Assembly: GCA_037389465.1 (NCBI GenBank)
Contig: JAZARR010000048.1
Span: 620,001-684,000 of the forward strand
Source: Baylisascaris procyonis
Taxonomy: Eukaryota > Nematoda > Chromadorea > Rhabditida > Ascarididae
Reading direction: 5' to 3'
Length of the DNA: 64,000 nt
Part shown: piece after piece, positions 62,851 to 64,000 of the stretch
How positions within the stretch are numbered: the first letter of the stretch is position 1
How the letters are laid out: every line of letters begins with the position of its first letter
The notes under the pieces: generated by a model
Told to the model about the DNA's origin: nothing
Database searches by the model: none
What the model saw: the letters and a program-made list of their open reading frames with translations, nothing else
Made by a program: the position numbers and the translations under genes

Positions 62851-63780
62851 CGAATTTAACACGATTTCATTCTTTATGCGCAAACTTTCTGAACGTTCTC
62901 GATTTGTGAGTCAGGCTTATGATGAAGAAACTGCCCAATCTTTGGAATTCAGTCGCTTTTGTGGATCGGCTAACCAAAAGCATTATAAAACAGTGGCACA
63001 TTGTCGATGCGCACAAAGAATGGAAGGCTTGTAACGCTATTAACGACGTGCAGCAAAATGTGGCCAACAATCAATCACATTAGCATGGATGATACATTCA
63101 GCGTTGAAAGGGACAGAAAAGGGAAAAGGTGACTATCAGTCACCAACTTTCCCAACTACCATCGCTGCCCTTTGTCATTACATCGAAAATTGCGGGAAAC
63201 ATAAATGTTTGATGAATGTATGAACTGTTGCTTTCTGAAAACCAGATTCATGTTTGAGATTAAGCGTTAATGATACGCACTAAGTGATCGGTTTTCATGA
63301 ATGGTGATTCTCTACTAAACCATTCTCAGAAAGGAAAACTGAACTTGTTCAGAATTATAGTTAAGGTTATAGAGATGGGCCTACGAGGATTTTGTTGTGG
63401 AACGATGGAGGAAGAGGGGGGATGAGAAGCAGGAGAGGCAACTGCTTCGTTATTCTTGCGATATCCTCATGAGGACAGTCAGTCACTTTCCCTTGAAATG
63501 AGCAGGTGAGATATTTAAAATTGGAATATAAATGCTAAAAGAGAACAATTTGACACATTAAATGCCTCACCAACCATCTCTAGCAGATATCTCGCAGCTT
63601 CATACTTTGCTGGACGTTATGAGGTCTTTCTTTCTTTCAAAAATTCGAGAATATCTCGTAGCACTCTCGAGCGACCACATTCTTTGAAAAAAAAATTCAA
63701 GTAAGGCCATAAAAAGGTTATAACGTGGCGCGCACCTTACGGATTTTGATTCCTTTGTTCCTTGGTTTTCTCAATTTCAG
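62851..63780. other. intergenic region between two divergent genes
   Basis: About 0.9 kb separates the start of the TolB-like gene (minus) from the next gene (plus). It should contain both promoters, but I recognise no specific elements. Open frames here have no supporting signals. Confidence 0.45.
63766..63780 (+). promoter_or_regulatory. 3' splice site or trans-splice acceptor before the last gene
   Basis: TTTTCTCAATTTCAG is a strong nematode acceptor, 52 nt before the ATG at 63833. Confidence 0.55.
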
Positions 63781-63832
63781 TGTTCTGTACAAGTGGAGCA
63801 GTGCAGACATATAATTTTGTGCACAGACAATA

Positions 63833-64000
63833 ATGCTACGATACCACCGCAACGCTCCGCAAATACCGCGTTACAATCCTTTGCAACTCACATTACAAGC
63901 GTTACGTGATCAAATAGTAGTACCCAACGATCCGTATAGTAGCAACAATACAGCGTCTGCATGTTGTTGTAAACAGAATTCGAAAACCCGCGACGATCTT
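63833..64000 (+). CDS. first exon of an unidentified + strand gene, cut by the window end
   Basis: From ATG at 63833 the frame is open for 56 codons to the end of the window. It reads MLRYHRNAPQIPRYNPLQLT, LQALRDQIVVPNDPYSS and then ACCCKQNSKTRDDL. A strong acceptor lies 52 nt upstream and no signal peptide is visible. The composition is protein-like, with a basic, Pro/Asn-rich start and a CCC cluster that could be palmitoylated. I do not recognise the family. The gene is divergent from the TolB-like gene. Confidence 0.5.
   Translation, partial: MLRYHRNAPQIPRYNPLQLTLQALRDQIVVPNDPYSSNNTASACCCKQNSKTRDDL

Overview
The window looks like nuclear DNA of a nematode, probably a clade V (strongylid- or Caenorhabditis-like) species. 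Genes are split into short exons by GT-AG introns. There is an exact 22-nt copy of the nematode SL1 spliced leader, TTTCAG/TTTGCAG acceptors lie just upstream of several start codons, and there are cuticlin-type ZP, nematode pepsin-inhibitor and eukaryotic tRNA-Cys genes. Most single ORFs are chance; genes were found by joining exons whose reading phase matches.

Left part (1-10 kb): the 3' end of an EIPR1/TSSC1-like WD40 gene (+ strand) converges on a complete vps-28 gene (- strand, 3 exons, 210 aa), which may be followed by a closely spaced unknown gene, as in an operon. EIPR1 (GARP/EARP tethering) and VPS28 (ESCRT-I) both act in endosomal traffic. A tRNA-Cys(GCA) gene follows at 8.7 kb.

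Middle (10-44 kb): a cuticlin-like ZP-domain gene (- strand, 10.6-19.5 kb, first exon not found); a phase-consistent set of four exons of an unidentified - strand gene (22.0-23.7 kb); a small secreted pepsin-inhibitor-3-like gene (- strand, 29.3-32.6 kb); a small secreted protein with a Ser/Thr-rich linker (- strand, 41.5-43.4 kb); several isolated exon candidates; and a 219-bp inverted-repeat element (38.1 kb).

Right part (44-64 kb): one large - strand gene of ten exons (48.1-62.8 kb) encodes a secreted TolB-like (PD40) beta-propeller protein of the type common in bacteria. It has a decayed duplicate of its exon 2, a one-base phase conflict between exons 5 and 6, and, inside intron 4 on the opposite strand, the SL1 copy fused to a GC-rich, highly foldable 335-bp inverted-repeat segment. 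A divergent + strand gene starts at 63.8 kb and runs off the window.

Strongest unusual signals: the SL1-headed structured element, the TolB-like gene of possible bacterial ancestry, and its frame and exon-duplication anomalies. Exon borders are read by eye; no alignment or RNA data were available.
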